Virus record (IMG/VR): IMGVR_UViG_3300021091_000126
Coordinates: 1-48,506 of that record
DNA length: 48,506 nucleotides
Direction: 5' to 3' (one strand)
Origin: a virus
This document shows, one piece after another, positions 26,801-35,358 of the stretch (the first letter of the stretch is position 1; each line of letters starts with the position of its first letter). The notes under the pieces were generated by a model that did not search any database, was not told the origin of the DNA, and was given only the letters and a program-made list of their open reading frames with translations. The position numbers and the translations under genes were made by a program.

Positions 26801-29194
26801 AACATTGGTTTGAGTGTTGGAACACTTACATTAGGTGGTGTCGCTGGCACGACTAGAATTAGAAATGGTTTGAATGTATTGGGATCTTCATTCTTTGAAT
26901 CTGACATTACCCAAAATGGTGGATTGAAAAATAATAATTTGGGTATTGATAGAAATATCTTTGGTTTACTTAGAATTTCTACAGTTTCTAGATCTTCTAA
27001 TACCGCTACTATCGTAACATCAACTCCACATAATTTAGCCACTGGTGCTCTAGTAAAAGTTGTTTGCTCCATACCAAGTTTCAGCACTATTTCTACAGTT
27101 TCAATTACTGTGGTTGATGCAACTACATTTACATATGCAAATGTATCTCCATCTATTATTACAACTCCTGCTACTGGATCTATAATCACTACAAGTGGTC
27201 AAACCCAATCAACTGGTGATTTGGATAATTTGAATATTGATTACTTTGCAGTAATTCCTAATTTTGATGGTATTGTCAATCTACAAACAGTAGTGGCAAA
27301 TAAAATTATTGTAACTTCCTCGCATTGGTTTAGTGAAAATGATGCCGTTAAATTTATTGATGTTGGTAATTTAACGGGACTTTCTACATCAACAACATAT
27401 TATATTTTAAGTAGAGATGCAGTTGGTTTTACGTTAAAAGATTCATCCGATAATCCAGTAGTTGTATCTTTACAAACAGGATTTACTGATGCTGGAACTG
27501 CTAGAGTTCAATTGCAATCTATTGTTATTGATACTCAAGGTGATACTCCATGGGGAGATGATACTTTCAAAACAAGAGTTGTTGATGGTAATCAATATTG
27601 GTCTCTACCACTAAGCAATCCAACTGGAATTGGTATTAATCAATTGTATCTGATTGGAGTGGAAATTGTAAGGACAGTTGGATTCCCAACACCTTATGTT
27701 CCGAATAGTCCAGTTCCATACACAGTTGAAGTTGAGAGAGGACAAAGAGGAACAGCACAAGTTTCTCATCCAGATGGAGAAAGAATTTATAGATTAGTGG
27801 AGCAACAAAATGCTTCATATATCACACCAAGTCCTCTCAGTGGTACTGACACCGCTCTTAATCTCGCAGAATTCTCTGCAAATGTAACAGTTAATGATTT
27901 ACTAAGACTCAATAAGCAAAGTTTAAATGTTGGTGGTGAATATGTAAGAGTAAATCAAGTAAATCCAGCTGCCGCTCAAAGTTTCACTATCAATGATGGT
28001 AACATTGGCACTACTGCAATACCGAGAGAAGCTCAGAGAGTATTCAGAACTATTTCTACTACTGGAGACACACAGATTATTGGTGATGTTGTTATTGGTT
28101 ATGATGTAAATCAACCAAGTCTTGATGTTGAAAATACCCAAAGAGTTGCTGATGATAAAGGATATCCTTCTAGCACTTCAACTGGAAATACTTTTGAAAC
28201 TTCTGGTGGTGGTAACTTAAAAGTACATAACTCCATTGAATTGAGTGGAAATTCTACTACCACAACTCCTGGTAAACAGTATTTTGTTATTACTAATGGA
28301 AGTATTCCTAAATTCTATGTCGAATCTGCTACAGGAAACACATCTATTTACAATGGCGGAAATATTAAAATATTTAAAGACGGATTCTTTACGTCAGGAT
28401 CTTTTGATAAATCTAGAGCAGACAGTGCAAATAATTTAGCTTTTGAGGTATTGGGCGCAAGCGGAAATACTAAGATTGCAGGCACTCTTAGAGTTGGTGA
28501 TGATTTTACAGTTGGCACACTAGCGAATTCTTCTATAACAGAAGATGGATCTAATATCTTTACCTCTCGCTTCTCGGTTGATGCTCAAACTGGATCCACA
28601 GTAATCGGAAGACCTCTGATAAGTGTAAATACAGGTGCTACCCTTACTTTACATGGCACTTATACCAATAGTGCTTCTGCATCTTCTAATGTGTTGTCGA
28701 TTAATAATTTGGGTGACAACGCAGAAAAACCATTTAGAATTAGACAAGATGCTTCTATAGAAGCTTTCGGTCATGAGAATTTCTACAATAAGAATGGTGG
28801 AAGAAAGACTATCTTCATTTCTACTCAAGGAAATACAGATTCTACTGCTATTAATTTGGAAGCTAATCTACAATACTTAGTAAGACCATCATCAACTTTA
28901 GTATTGAAGTTGCCTGCAAATGCCGTGACTGGTGATACTGTTAGAATTGTTGATGTTGGGGGAGCATTGAATTTTGCGGTTAACTTAGTAATTAGAGTAC
29001 AATCTGGATCTAACACCAGAATACAAGGTAGTAGTCAAGGTAGCAGCCTTGGTGGTGCTAGCAATTTCAATGGCGGTGAATTGGTTGTCAATACACCAAA
29101 CGCAGCATTTGGTTTAATTTATGTTGGTGATACCGATTCTAACGGTAATGGAATTGCTGCAGAGCAACAAGGTTGGTATTTGATGGAGATTTAA
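17825..29194 (+). CDS. Giant virion structural protein (tail fibre/baseplate-associated)
   Basis: The protein has 3789 residues, the largest in the window, behind a perfect late promoter and a CTGAGGAAC ribosome site. The N-terminus (GRYLYVSPDDFNAS, RPFLTIQRAFLEVARYS, FDQFTIMLSPGNHYIDN) resembles the start of very long structural proteins of T4-like cyanophages and looks like a pectate-lyase-type beta-helix. Residues about 698-1530 contain four CKRDIGY-VDAI-DL helical modules alternating with C-x2-V-x3-TI modules. Residues after 2700 are beta-rich with NVGTVNN/IGIS-type repeats as in trimeric fibres. The C-terminus (GLIYVG, GWYLMEI) looks like a fibre tip. Three collar-domain adhesins follow. 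I infer a long fibre or fibre-attachment scaffold; no enzymatic motif was seen. Confidence 0.8.
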   Translation: MPLTKLENLISSKTGRYLYVSPDDFNASDALDNRGNSPTRPFLTIQRAFLEVARYSYVPGKENDRFDQFTIMLSPGNHYIDNRPGIMNPEEIVPFAFNQATDEWEDESIVDLGNPNNILYKFNGPKGGATIPRGTSLVGMDLRRTRLHPLYVPDPADKDVGRTTLFNVTGGCYFWQFTILDGDVEKNSPLYDVQEGIGKVYSQPNSTITTIPYYSHHKICNFEFASREDLGLLYRKIAKAFSLFQPTIDDPGEFEQRPQENRIVGPLQDAIRIDSIEVNNVPGTTALDVTVKTKTNHGYYVGQAIAVANLRSTLPAGATETIPLANDPLTGVFAVREISISDSKEFTYRVEGKNAAAVGLGDRIGQPITPPTLDTNAITQAEVDSVESASPYVFNVSIRSTWGICGIHADGSKASGFKSMVIAQYTGVSLQRDDRAFIRYDEFSNTWNQAPLTDAFATTPYHTKGDAYWKDDWRNFHVKASNDAFIQNVSIFAVGFADHFLMESGGDMSITNSNSNFGNTSLHAIGYKGYSFAQDQGGYISHIVPPRKVTTTTKKYQYFTFNQIKTRNSNALDNSGPSNLVRLYLANDESSDPLQKPATTVNGFRLGARAHEKIYVKLDPATGFTGSIRQAEISPSGYRKWDVALSILSPNIVTGVSNNDQDAANLLDLNRDFIAAETYGYITRKFPYLLTREISINKCRRDVGYILEAVANDLRVGGNVNSIQAAQAYYTGNQLDYIETEKEETLDAFNYARSLAVAAMRNWEFRIQNCSTFSGQSTVSVPNGITTIGIVEGMVVTATPATGQTNPIPAGTYVAEIVSTTQFKLGNRNDTELVNALATIVASGPTSGGITLNFSLNQGKFASSSGRAFDAGTLIKLNKEFIAEEALNLAKLQYPAVTVPSSDTCKRDIKFVLDALVEDLASTGNSGMVTAAEKYVGASSRYFDAKDLILANRREIIDKASAKLAIDYPDFYYGGSGFTNGGDDRTNVYSRYKDSYRLIQQNRAEIINNAYNALILNGLPNPQPDDLENKCKRDIGHFVDAISTDLTTLGNSYSIDFIRQYFLEDKVNGKILTFTRNNGTTLASKPNRVYTGVATTTTSDGVGATFTVTRNSSGAISAVTIVNGGYKYASGNTLRILGSTIGGVNVADDIVITVSTAEQAWIQNGLQGEETQSIFAYNAAIAEMKKAITNQLTVKDLGITGDPLPGSTQSGVSDFGTPGVTDNNTDSQSCTNVQQTIDTLSQLIFARIRQGDLVTATQQNPALPQINYGSAPEFQAKCKRDIGYIVDAIAEDLALGGNSNIIRATKSYFDSTGNTLINNGLAGEIPQSITAFTAARDLCFKAVTNQLNVRDFEISEGPAQLGVVGPDIPNNNPNSCLDVRNTIDSLFGIIIQKLNNSAFILPPLSYNGGAISLEGELDMSVYAYKKARDLAILAMRNWKTGDGTFSDPSYQKLPNTVLLPQTDLSIDTTTAGVPVCADVAYTISTEFDILIGALTNTAPLPPKTYGTDEYTERTKPEKDISITVDNSSNKCASTKDAIVEKMRVIESVIRNGIDAEPLVSQLVNTASFAQRATIFRVAGNNPHNLETGTPVKLVPVAKKDPFTGQPVNMDKRLIRLPKGFDSNTKYYVIAPGKITSPFDYSAGGATSQFNDSQTFMLATSVENAAAGNYIYSSETNSIDPDVQIEVHQYMTDVDYNLHRYTCSLVSSRVFQTTTNHIFDTAISGVQVQQVFFYPLEENLVNGAPTGTALETLPSKTNGNRLEINRTYFVGRPATYTSNNQFSIYLTVQDAINKQNAVQFNYPSGQSFYVLATKKRSPLGYDPVQNGWFLKTLLQGNEIYDRLTLSDASRGSLYVNKPPRTPDSFFYRADDTRKKEDKVYKLRYVIPNYRDDVRDPLSGFVIKIRTDEKRKLVPQRILLKPVSANDQKDATFFEEGPSPRERLGIAGASTQYDPYNPIFAKRIAGTNTESNVSFTIQSAKIVNNYLEMVVFDHGIDVESLKAERFVTVKVGQPQGGNGEFIPGTRITWYGEYQGSAIVHSWFGSEPVEGGLEEFNYLILRAVEGQIDFDEKTQTFFRQRIDGQPDVTAELLSRPNFGKEDKSEYLYAVEASNVYTVTPGDVITDDAARQYRVVSVEDVDDLSETYYIYDIEEVQRRIPRQQDGVYYLTCVRGDISPYPTGSGVGINFRNFKFSQPVSRLYPLTYKNDPLLFQYDGSDGQGGSQNTNIVDPPASVCAADNYIHGLVTINDAKNSITKEAVIDFIKNPGSGQYEFTGVNQLKALSGAASSGAEERLIPIAGDSSFPLEQKLYVELRRPSIARAGNHTFEYLGFGPGNYSTGFPARQTVILSAVEDYYAQSKRQDAGIVFYTGINSNGELYIGNRKINAITGEEEFLDALILDEEKAEDGQFGSLVTVFEDPVTFENIITLNAPPNLTNFFNSPIVVNVDPEFEAIMTPPSIRIVSRPGDRQALLPGDDDPLLDTTRAGDIILDKNRARAAIFDMNPRGTQRYTFRTSVTNITPNQFTTGPKTRFNSSQTLSFGSTVPLSGDVLFKGGEVGYSGSLGWVYANSYLPYRLNAPAGQESSIDIIGIQFYPNLNVIKLIFQVGKVNFSSSNPGASLGITRSSQIKITGGIDRFTTINGVHTVYDNSSEGYEYSESNGYVYLLTTRASETTLTGNPPYVYATSIITQPTLEIAISQSQWKEVGVIGSESIRTETETYGDYKVGINTLARALSTDYVVSYITSQTTPRANLDVVGNAFISGRKQTNFSDLQGGVPLTTRHAFIVGGDSANPDSTAEFRIATSTLSEAGRVVGPTADSDNGRVGINVSDAALDRNFVVSGDARITGDFTFQSDIDVNGGDIRSTAPTFNIANQNTTTSLVLSGFAQNIAIGNSTTTTQNIDIGTSVTGSTTLDIHTNSNNSIINVGTVNNTATSNVSQITIGGAYANRGQSTLQVKNYRTILDGTLTINGGEINTTSLSQEFTLFPTGVTTLNIGLSVGTLTLGGVAGTTRIRNGLNVLGSSFFESDITQNGGLKNNNLGIDRNIFGLLRISTVSRSSNTATIVTSTPHNLATGALVKVVCSIPSFSTISTVSITVVDATTFTYANVSPSIITTPATGSIITTSGQTQSTGDLDNLNIDYFAVIPNFDGIVNLQTVVANKIIVTSSHWFSENDAVKFIDVGNLTGLSTSTTYYILSRDAVGFTLKDSSDNPVVVSLQTGFTDAGTARVQLQSIVIDTQGDTPWGDDTFKTRVVDGNQYWSLPLSNPTGIGINQLYLIGVEIVRTVGFPTPYVPNSPVPYTVEVERGQRGTAQVSHPDGERIYRLVEQQNASYITPSPLSGTDTALNLAEFSANVTVNDLLRLNKQSLNVGGEYVRVNQVNPAAAQSFTINDGNIGTTAIPREAQRVFRTISTTGDTQIIGDVVIGYDVNQPSLDVENTQRVADDKGYPSSTSTGNTFETSGGGNLKVHNSIELSGNSTTTTPGKQYFVITNGSIPKFYVESATGNTSIYNGGNIKIFKDGFFTSGSFDKSRADSANNLAFEVLGASGNTKIAGTLRVGDDFTVGTLANSSITEDGSNIFTSRFSVDAQTGSTVIGRPLISVNTGATLTLHGTYTNSASASSNVLSINNLGDNAEKPFRIRQDASIEAFGHENFYNKNGGRKTIFISTQGNTDSTAINLEANLQYLVRPSSTLVLKLPANAVTGDTVRIVDVGGALNFAVNLVIRVQSGSNTRIQGSSQGSSLGGASNFNGGELVVNTPNAAFGLIYVGDTDSNGNGIAAEQQGWYLMEI
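19916..21740 (+). repeat. Four dispersed CKRDIGY-type modules in the giant protein
   Basis: Imperfect protein repeats have their Cys at residues 699 (KCRRDVGYILEAVANDLRVG), 905 (TCKRDIKFVLDALVEDL), 1031 (KCKRDIGHFVDAISTDL) and 1278 (KCKRDIGYIVDAIAEDLALG). Each is followed by G-N and a short helical, often Tyr-bearing segment. Shorter Cys modules (SCTNVQQTIDTL near 1229, SCLDVRNTIDSL near 1375, VCADVAYTI near 1475) follow or interleave. Confidence 0.75.
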
Positions 29195-29197
29195 TAG

Positions 29198-30373
29198 ATG
29201 GCATACGCAGATGCTGCAAATTACAATCAAATAAAATCGATGAAGGGATTTCCTGTTGGCAGTATAATCCCTTGGTCTGGATCTCAGGATTTTGTGCCTA
29301 CTGGGTGGATAATTTGCAATGGAGCTACTATTTCTACAACTAGATATCCATTATTGTATGAAGTCATAGGTAACACTTATGGTGGCACTGAAGGATCTAC
29401 ATTTAGATTGCCTCCTTTGACTACTAACAATAAGGCTATAGTTGACATGTATAAAGGATATTATTTTTACCTTAAAGGTGGCACAAATGATAATAGTTTT
29501 CCCAGAGCAGCACATGGTCCACAGGGAAGAACTATTAATGATAGTCCTTTTTGGCTTCAAGTTGGTAATGCCAGCAATGGTGATGAAGGTGGAAGTAATC
29601 AGACTAGTCATATATCTACTATAGATGTAGTTGGAGAAATTGCAGAATCTCCTAATTTTGTTGCTGAATTTGGGGATATAACTCTAACAACAGGTGAAGA
29701 AAGTGCGTCAGTTTCTTTCAATCCAAGAAAACTTAGTGATGTGCATATGCCAGCTCACGCACATGCTTTAGACTTCGAAGGAGATTCTAATAAGTGGCGA
29801 CAACTTTCTAGGAGTGCTTTGAAAAATAATGGTGATTATAGATGTGGAAAATTAAGTAATAACTTTTTTAAATTTTTGTGTTTTGATAGACCTCCATGTA
29901 TGTGTAGAACTAGCAGAAATAGTGTTAGTAGAGCGAGACGATATGTGAGATATGGAAATGATCAGGGTGCGATGAAAGCTGAATTTGGCGCATATGGATC
30001 TCCAGCTGGAGGTGGTGGAGACATTGATACAGGCATTCCAATAGATCAACAAGAAATTGTTATTTTATTTTATCCTGGTGATGGTTATTCTAGACCAGAT
30101 ATGTTTTCTCACAGCAGTGCCGTTGACGGCACTATTTTTTGGTCTAGTTTAAGTAATGCGGAAGTTAGTTATGCTCAAATTGCTGGTCATACTCACGGAT
30201 CTAATACTTACAACTTCAAAGGAAATTTATCAGTTGTGAATCCTGGTATAGTTACTAATGTTTCGCTAAATAATGTTACAATTAATAACTCATCTGGTGT
30301 TAATTTTGGCACAATAACTGTAAATAGTGCAACACCAAATTTAAGTATGCTGTACATAATAAAGGCATTTTAA
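29198..30373 (+). CDS. Tail collar-domain adhesin 1
   Basis: The protein has 391 residues. The N-terminus FPVGSIIPWSGSQDFVPTGW, then ICNGATIS, YPLLYEVIGNTYGG and STFRLPPL, is a clear phage tail collar domain (PF07484 type), found in short fibres such as T4 gp12. The middle is variable, with a His-rich HMPAHAHALDFEGD site and later GHTHGSN, the H-x-H arrangement that binds metal in gp12-like trimers (known for T4 gp12; inferred here). It ends LSMLYIIKAF. The gene starts 3 bp after the giant structural gene. Likely receptor-binding fibre tip. Confidence 0.85.
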   Translation: MAYADAANYNQIKSMKGFPVGSIIPWSGSQDFVPTGWIICNGATISTTRYPLLYEVIGNTYGGTEGSTFRLPPLTTNNKAIVDMYKGYYFYLKGGTNDNSFPRAAHGPQGRTINDSPFWLQVGNASNGDEGGSNQTSHISTIDVVGEIAESPNFVAEFGDITLTTGEESASVSFNPRKLSDVHMPAHAHALDFEGDSNKWRQLSRSALKNNGDYRCGKLSNNFFKFLCFDRPPCMCRTSRNSVSRARRYVRYGNDQGAMKAEFGAYGSPAGGGGDIDTGIPIDQQEIVILFYPGDGYSRPDMFSHSSAVDGTIFWSSLSNAEVSYAQIAGHTHGSNTYNFKGNLSVVNPGIVTNVSLNNVTINNSSGVNFGTITVNSATPNLSMLYIIKAF

Positions 30374-30378
30374 AAAAC

Positions 30379-31299
30379 ATGGCAAATTATTCTTTTGAAA
30401 AAGGAAAATACGGAGGACCATGTGGAGCAATTTTCCCTTTCTTTAGGGAGATTAGCGGCGCTTTACCTATAGATCAAGACTATCTTGATTATATTCCTGC
30501 TGGTTTTTTAAAATGCAGAGGACAAATATTGCAAGCTGATCAATTTCCAAATTTAGCAAGAATTCTGGGTGTTGGTGGAAATTGCATCTATAGAAAATCT
30601 GGCACTCTTTTACAGGAAGCAGATGATGATGGAACTGGAGGGACATTTCAATTACCAGATTTGGGGTCGAAATATATTAGTGCCTCTGCAAATTCTGGGT
30701 CATATAATGACGACACTGCATTGAATCCTACTATAAATGTACAAGTTCCTAGAGCTGGTGTTGAGGTTTCATTGGAAACTTCTGGTAGCACAGCAGAATT
30801 TACATATACTGGGTCTTTCAGACATCCTGGGATAGCAAGTCTTCAGTTTAGTGGGATTTGGAGAAACGTTTCTCCTCCTGGCAGAACTCCTGGTGCTACA
30901 GTTTCTGTATCCGATTTTTTGGCTCATGGACATACTTCCGATTGCACGATTGCTCGTGGTATTAATATTAGGAAAGATGGTTTAGGCACAGTTAAATATT
31001 CTGGAAGAGGATATGAGCGTGGTATTTGTTGTGGAAGTAATGGTATCGCATGTAGTCCTAACGGAAATGCTGGAGTTATGTTTGTTTATAATGATGCAGT
31101 GGAAGAAGGTGAAGAATCTCAACATCACCACCCAGTTCCACCTCCAGTGGTTTCTCAAAGTGTTTTTGGTAGCATACCAGCAACAAATTTATCAGCTTCC
31201 AGTTTAACTACTACAGTAACAGTAAATAAAAGAAATCTTTTTAAAATGGATGATGTTGCTCCTAAATTCATTATTTGTGAATTTTTAATAAAATTTTAA
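30379..31299 (+). CDS. Tail collar-domain adhesin 2
   Basis: The protein has 306 residues. The order of motifs, CGAIFPFFREISGALP, then YIPAGFLKCRGQILQADQFP, NLARILG and GGTFQLPDLGSKY, is a collar domain. A His pair in FLAHGHTSDC and a later QHHHPVPPP resemble the metal-binding region of gp12-type tips. It ends APKFIICEFLIKF, echoing the C-termini of its two neighbours. It starts 5 bp after adhesin 1, so the three adhesins form one transcript. A proposed role is an alternative or stacked receptor-binding tip. Confidence 0.82.
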   Translation: MANYSFEKGKYGGPCGAIFPFFREISGALPIDQDYLDYIPAGFLKCRGQILQADQFPNLARILGVGGNCIYRKSGTLLQEADDDGTGGTFQLPDLGSKYISASANSGSYNDDTALNPTINVQVPRAGVEVSLETSGSTAEFTYTGSFRHPGIASLQFSGIWRNVSPPGRTPGATVSVSDFLAHGHTSDCTIARGINIRKDGLGTVKYSGRGYERGICCGSNGIACSPNGNAGVMFVYNDAVEEGEESQHHHPVPPPVVSQSVFGSIPATNLSASSLTTTVTVNKRNLFKMDDVAPKFIICEFLIKF

Positions 31300-31323
31300 A
31301 AGTAATTAAGGTTGTAAACTAAA

Positions 31324-34300
31324 ATGGCAATTGTAATTAATTCACTCACGCCAATCAATCCAGTAGTATCATCTGGGTCAATAGTAGAGTTTGAAGTAAA
31401 TGCTACTGAAACAAATTCTGTTAATTTGACCTACGAATGGCAAATTTCTACTGATGGCACCAATTACAGTGGTCAAAATTTAGTAAATAATACTTCTCCT
31501 ATTTTTACTACTAGTGTTTTGACGGCAGCTCAAAACAATCTTTATGTTAGAGTAGTTGTAAGAAATGGTGTAATATCTGAAACTGTCAATAGTAATGAAT
31601 ATGTTGGTATTGGCAATAGGATTATTACGGTTACATCAGCTCCATTAATTTTAGCACAAGTAAATTCTAATGTAGATAATTATCCAAACTCTACTACTCT
31701 TTTGGTAGGACAAACATTAAGTTATACTGTAACGGCTGCTTTACAAAATACTTTATTGAGTTCTAGCGATACTTCTTTGCTATTTCAGTGGCAAGAATTA
31801 GTAGGTGGTTATGATCTTAGTGATCCATTGGCATCTTGGAATCCTATAAGTCCTGGTGGCAATGTTTCTATTACTACCACTGTGGAACCTTTTGGGACAA
31901 CTCCAGAAACTTATTATAAAAAGTCTATATTTACTATACAAAATGTAAATTTTACATATAATTTGAAATATTACCGAGTATCTATTAGCTATCCAGGTGC
32001 TAGCAACAGCCCTACTGTGTTGTCACCAACAGTGCTATATGTAAGCCCTGAAATCAGTATTTACAGACAACCAGGAACAGGCGATGATAGTATTACCAGT
32101 TTTTGTTATAAAACTGGCAACCCTTCTAGCGATGGTAGTATTAAATTAGAAGTAGGTGCTTTATCATCTGGAGGAACCAGTTTATCATATGCATGGGAAT
32201 ATACATTATCAGATAACCCAACTGAAGAGCAATGGTCTAGAGTGGAAGCTCTGATTACAGATTATAATGCAATTTATAAACCAGGAACTAATGGCACTTC
32301 TTTCAAATTAGAATTGCAGAGAATGATTTATTATGAAATTTTAAAATTTAGATGTAGAATTACTGGATCTATTGGTGAAGCGGAAGTTTTGAGCAATGTG
32401 CATCGCGTTTATATGAAAGATGTGCAAGTCACACCAGTTGTGAGTAATACTATCAATGTCATTGAAGACAAATATGGTCCTATTGCAAATAGAGAAACTT
32501 TCCCTGAAGCAATTCAGCGAGCAGAGGTAACTGGATCTTTAAATGATGGTAGAAATACTGGTTTAAACGGAAATAAAACACTAATTTTTGAAAGACAAGC
32601 ACCTGGCACTTCTACATGGAGTGAAGTTGGAACTGCAGTAACACAAGATACGTCAACTATACAAGTGGTATACACTCAATTTCCTGGAAATGATATATCT
32701 AATTTTATAATTGATTATGAAACAAATGCATTAAGATATGATACTGACAATGGCACCAAATTTAGATTGAAAATTTCTTCTAGTTCTTTATTCAATTTAT
32801 CTGGAAACACTAAAACTTTACTTCCGTATACATCTTCAGAAATATTAGTTAATGTTTATAGAACAGCTTATATTGTTTCCAATCCACAAGACGCTAGACC
32901 ATTTGTTAATTCAAATGCTTCTTTTGCGGTTGATGCTACACCATCTAGTGGTACTACAATTTCCTATCAATGGCAATATAACACCACTTCTTCCAGTACT
33001 GGGTGGTTGCCAGTGCCAAATGCAGCACCGTTTAGTGGAGTAAATACTAATCTTTTAGTCTATTCTAATGTTCCTAGAAATCCTACGTATAGATTTTTTA
33101 GATGTGTTGTAACGGTCCCAAATCAACTATCATCAGTTACCTCTGGTGTAGCTTTACTAAGTCAACGAAGAGATTTATTTACTAATATTTCAAATATTAA
33201 TGATATTTACGCTTTTCAATTTCAAAATATATCATTTGAAACTTCTGCAACTTCTTTAAGTGCAGCACAAGTTTCATATCAATGGCAAAAGAGCACTAAT
33301 TATAATCCTGCTTTGCCTAATGCAGAAAATGTAGCAACATGGACTAATTTAACAGGGAAAACATCTAATATTTTGGAAATATTGAGTGTTGCTTTATCTG
33401 ATGATGGATATTATAGATGTAGAGTTACAAGTGCTGGCGAAGAAATAGATTATACTAATGTTGCTAGATTACAAGTTCAAGTAGTAACTATAAATGTCAT
33501 AACTAATATTCCAACCGCTATAACATTTTTGGAAGGAGAATTTGGTGGTTATACGTTCGAATGCTTAGCCTCTTCTACTGTAGACACGCCAGTTAATTAT
33601 CAATGGCAAATAAAAAGACCAACTGATGTGGATTTTGTTAATTTATCTAGTGGATTTGGTAATTCTTCTTCTACTACTAGATTTTATACGCCAGATTCTT
33701 TCGATAGAAGTCTAAATGGATCTTTGATAAGATGTTTACTTACAGCAGAAAATGTGCCTTTTAGTGCTGCCACAAATTCTTGCACAATAACTGTAAATAG
33801 AAGATTTTATTACTTTGCTGATACATCAACAAAAACTATAATCAGTGGGCAGCAAATATTTTTAGATTTGAATCCAACATGGACAGGTGGAGTCCCATTT
33901 TATCAATGGGAAACTAAACAAGTAGGGCAATCTGATTCTTCTTGGACATCTGTGCCTTCGCAAACTGGACCACAATTAATTGTATCAGTTGTGAATCAAC
34001 AGATGTTTAGGTGTAGAATAACGCTAGATTTATGTAATCAGCATCAATATTTTAGAAATAATGCAGTTGTAGTTGCCAATGTAAATCCCACCGATTATAC
34101 GGTGCCAGTAACCGTAAATCTAGTTACTTCTCCATCTAGACCAGCTTATTATAGTCAACAGATAGAAAAAACTGGGTCTGCCATAGGCACTGTTATTTGT
34201 GTGCCAAAACCTCCAGGTTATGTTAATAACAACAGCTCTGCTACCACTGATGATATTTCTCAATGGAAAATAGCAGTTAGTGGAGATGTTGATGCTTTTT

Positions 34301-35358
34301 CTCCTTCATTTAATTCATCATCTGTTGTTACTTCTGGTGCAATTTTCAATAGTAATAAACCATCGTGGGCAGATTCTTCTTATAAATCTCCAAAATGGAG
34401 ACTTACTGACGATAGGTTTAAAGGTTATATTGAATTAAGAGGTCAATGGTTAAATAAATCAGAATTTAGAGAACTTTATAGAGTTATTGGTGACTCATAT
34501 GGAGCTACTCCAGGGGAAAATGGTAGGTTTAGATTGCCCAATCCATATGGTAAAAAATTATTTGGCACTGGAAATGTAGACAATAATTCTGGATCTGTTT
34601 CTATAGTCCCCTTGTTTGCACCCGATGGCGCATCAGGTGGAGATAAAAATGTCCCTGGTAGTATTGGCGGTAGATATGTTTATGGTCAATCTGCACAATT
34701 ACCACCTGGATCTCCTGGAATAACTGGTGTTGATGATGGTCTTGCTGGTGTATCTCAGGAAAATCCAGCTACTTTTTCTTTGGGGACTTTTAGAACTTCT
34801 GGATTTACAGAAATTTCATCTTTTGTCCAACCTACGTTTGGTGGTACAGTAACATATACCATTCGTGGAACTACTGGAGCAACACCAAGAACTCCAACAC
34901 ACCAGCATTATGGATATTCTGTGGGATATGAAGAAAGACGAGCCGTTTTGGACAAATGTAATAGTTCGGGTAGAGATTATAGCACAAAAATAAATCCTGA
35001 GTTCCCTGAAACAGGGGCAGAGGAGGGGACGTTAGATGAAGGTCCAGCAGGTGTGCCAGAAGCTGAAAGAGGAAGATCACATAAACATGGTATGACATTA
35101 AATAGCACAGCTGAAGCTGGAAATGGAAAAACAGCTAACGAAGGTGATGGTATTGGATCTGGTGGTGGTTCTGATGGCGTTAGTGGTAGTTTTACCATGG
35201 CACAAGCTGGTATGAGTATAAGCTCAACTGAATTAACAATGACTAATCAATCTAGACCTATTTTTGATGGGGCTTTAAGATTTTATTTTAGAAATAATGA
35301 GAATATACCTATTCAAGTGCCTTATTTTAGACTAAGGTATATGATAAAAGCATACTAA
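31324..35358 (+). CDS. Adhesin with multiple Ig-like repeats and a collar domain
   Basis: The protein has 1344 residues. At least seven Ig-like domains are marked by a Y/F-x-W strand: YEWQIS (about 37), FQWQEL (155), YAWEYT (289), YQWQYN (548), YQWQKS (652), YQWQIK (759) and YQWETK (860), with partner Y/FRCR motifs (YYRCRV, MFRCRI). Residues about 1033-1085 form a collar domain (YIELRGQWLNKSEFRELYRV, then RFRLPNPYGKKLFG). His residues of THQHYGYS and SHKHGMT recall gp12-like metal sites. It ends FRLRYMIKAY. Ig-like domains on virions bind carbohydrates weakly; here they probably form the stalk that presents the collar tip. Confidence 0.85.
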   Translation: MAIVINSLTPINPVVSSGSIVEFEVNATETNSVNLTYEWQISTDGTNYSGQNLVNNTSPIFTTSVLTAAQNNLYVRVVVRNGVISETVNSNEYVGIGNRIITVTSAPLILAQVNSNVDNYPNSTTLLVGQTLSYTVTAALQNTLLSSSDTSLLFQWQELVGGYDLSDPLASWNPISPGGNVSITTTVEPFGTTPETYYKKSIFTIQNVNFTYNLKYYRVSISYPGASNSPTVLSPTVLYVSPEISIYRQPGTGDDSITSFCYKTGNPSSDGSIKLEVGALSSGGTSLSYAWEYTLSDNPTEEQWSRVEALITDYNAIYKPGTNGTSFKLELQRMIYYEILKFRCRITGSIGEAEVLSNVHRVYMKDVQVTPVVSNTINVIEDKYGPIANRETFPEAIQRAEVTGSLNDGRNTGLNGNKTLIFERQAPGTSTWSEVGTAVTQDTSTIQVVYTQFPGNDISNFIIDYETNALRYDTDNGTKFRLKISSSSLFNLSGNTKTLLPYTSSEILVNVYRTAYIVSNPQDARPFVNSNASFAVDATPSSGTTISYQWQYNTTSSSTGWLPVPNAAPFSGVNTNLLVYSNVPRNPTYRFFRCVVTVPNQLSSVTSGVALLSQRRDLFTNISNINDIYAFQFQNISFETSATSLSAAQVSYQWQKSTNYNPALPNAENVATWTNLTGKTSNILEILSVALSDDGYYRCRVTSAGEEIDYTNVARLQVQVVTINVITNIPTAITFLEGEFGGYTFECLASSTVDTPVNYQWQIKRPTDVDFVNLSSGFGNSSSTTRFYTPDSFDRSLNGSLIRCLLTAENVPFSAATNSCTITVNRRFYYFADTSTKTIISGQQIFLDLNPTWTGGVPFYQWETKQVGQSDSSWTSVPSQTGPQLIVSVVNQQMFRCRITLDLCNQHQYFRNNAVVVANVNPTDYTVPVTVNLVTSPSRPAYYSQQIEKTGSAIGTVICVPKPPGYVNNNSSATTDDISQWKIAVSGDVDAFSPSFNSSSVVTSGAIFNSNKPSWADSSYKSPKWRLTDDRFKGYIELRGQWLNKSEFRELYRVIGDSYGATPGENGRFRLPNPYGKKLFGTGNVDNNSGSVSIVPLFAPDGASGGDKNVPGSIGGRYVYGQSAQLPPGSPGITGVDDGLAGVSQENPATFSLGTFRTSGFTEISSFVQPTFGGTVTYTIRGTTGATPRTPTHQHYGYSVGYEERRAVLDKCNSSGRDYSTKINPEFPETGAEEGTLDEGPAGVPEAERGRSHKHGMTLNSTAEAGNGKTANEGDGIGSGGGSDGVSGSFTMAQAGMSISSTELTMTNQSRPIFDGALRFYFRNNENIPIQVPYFRLRYMIKAY

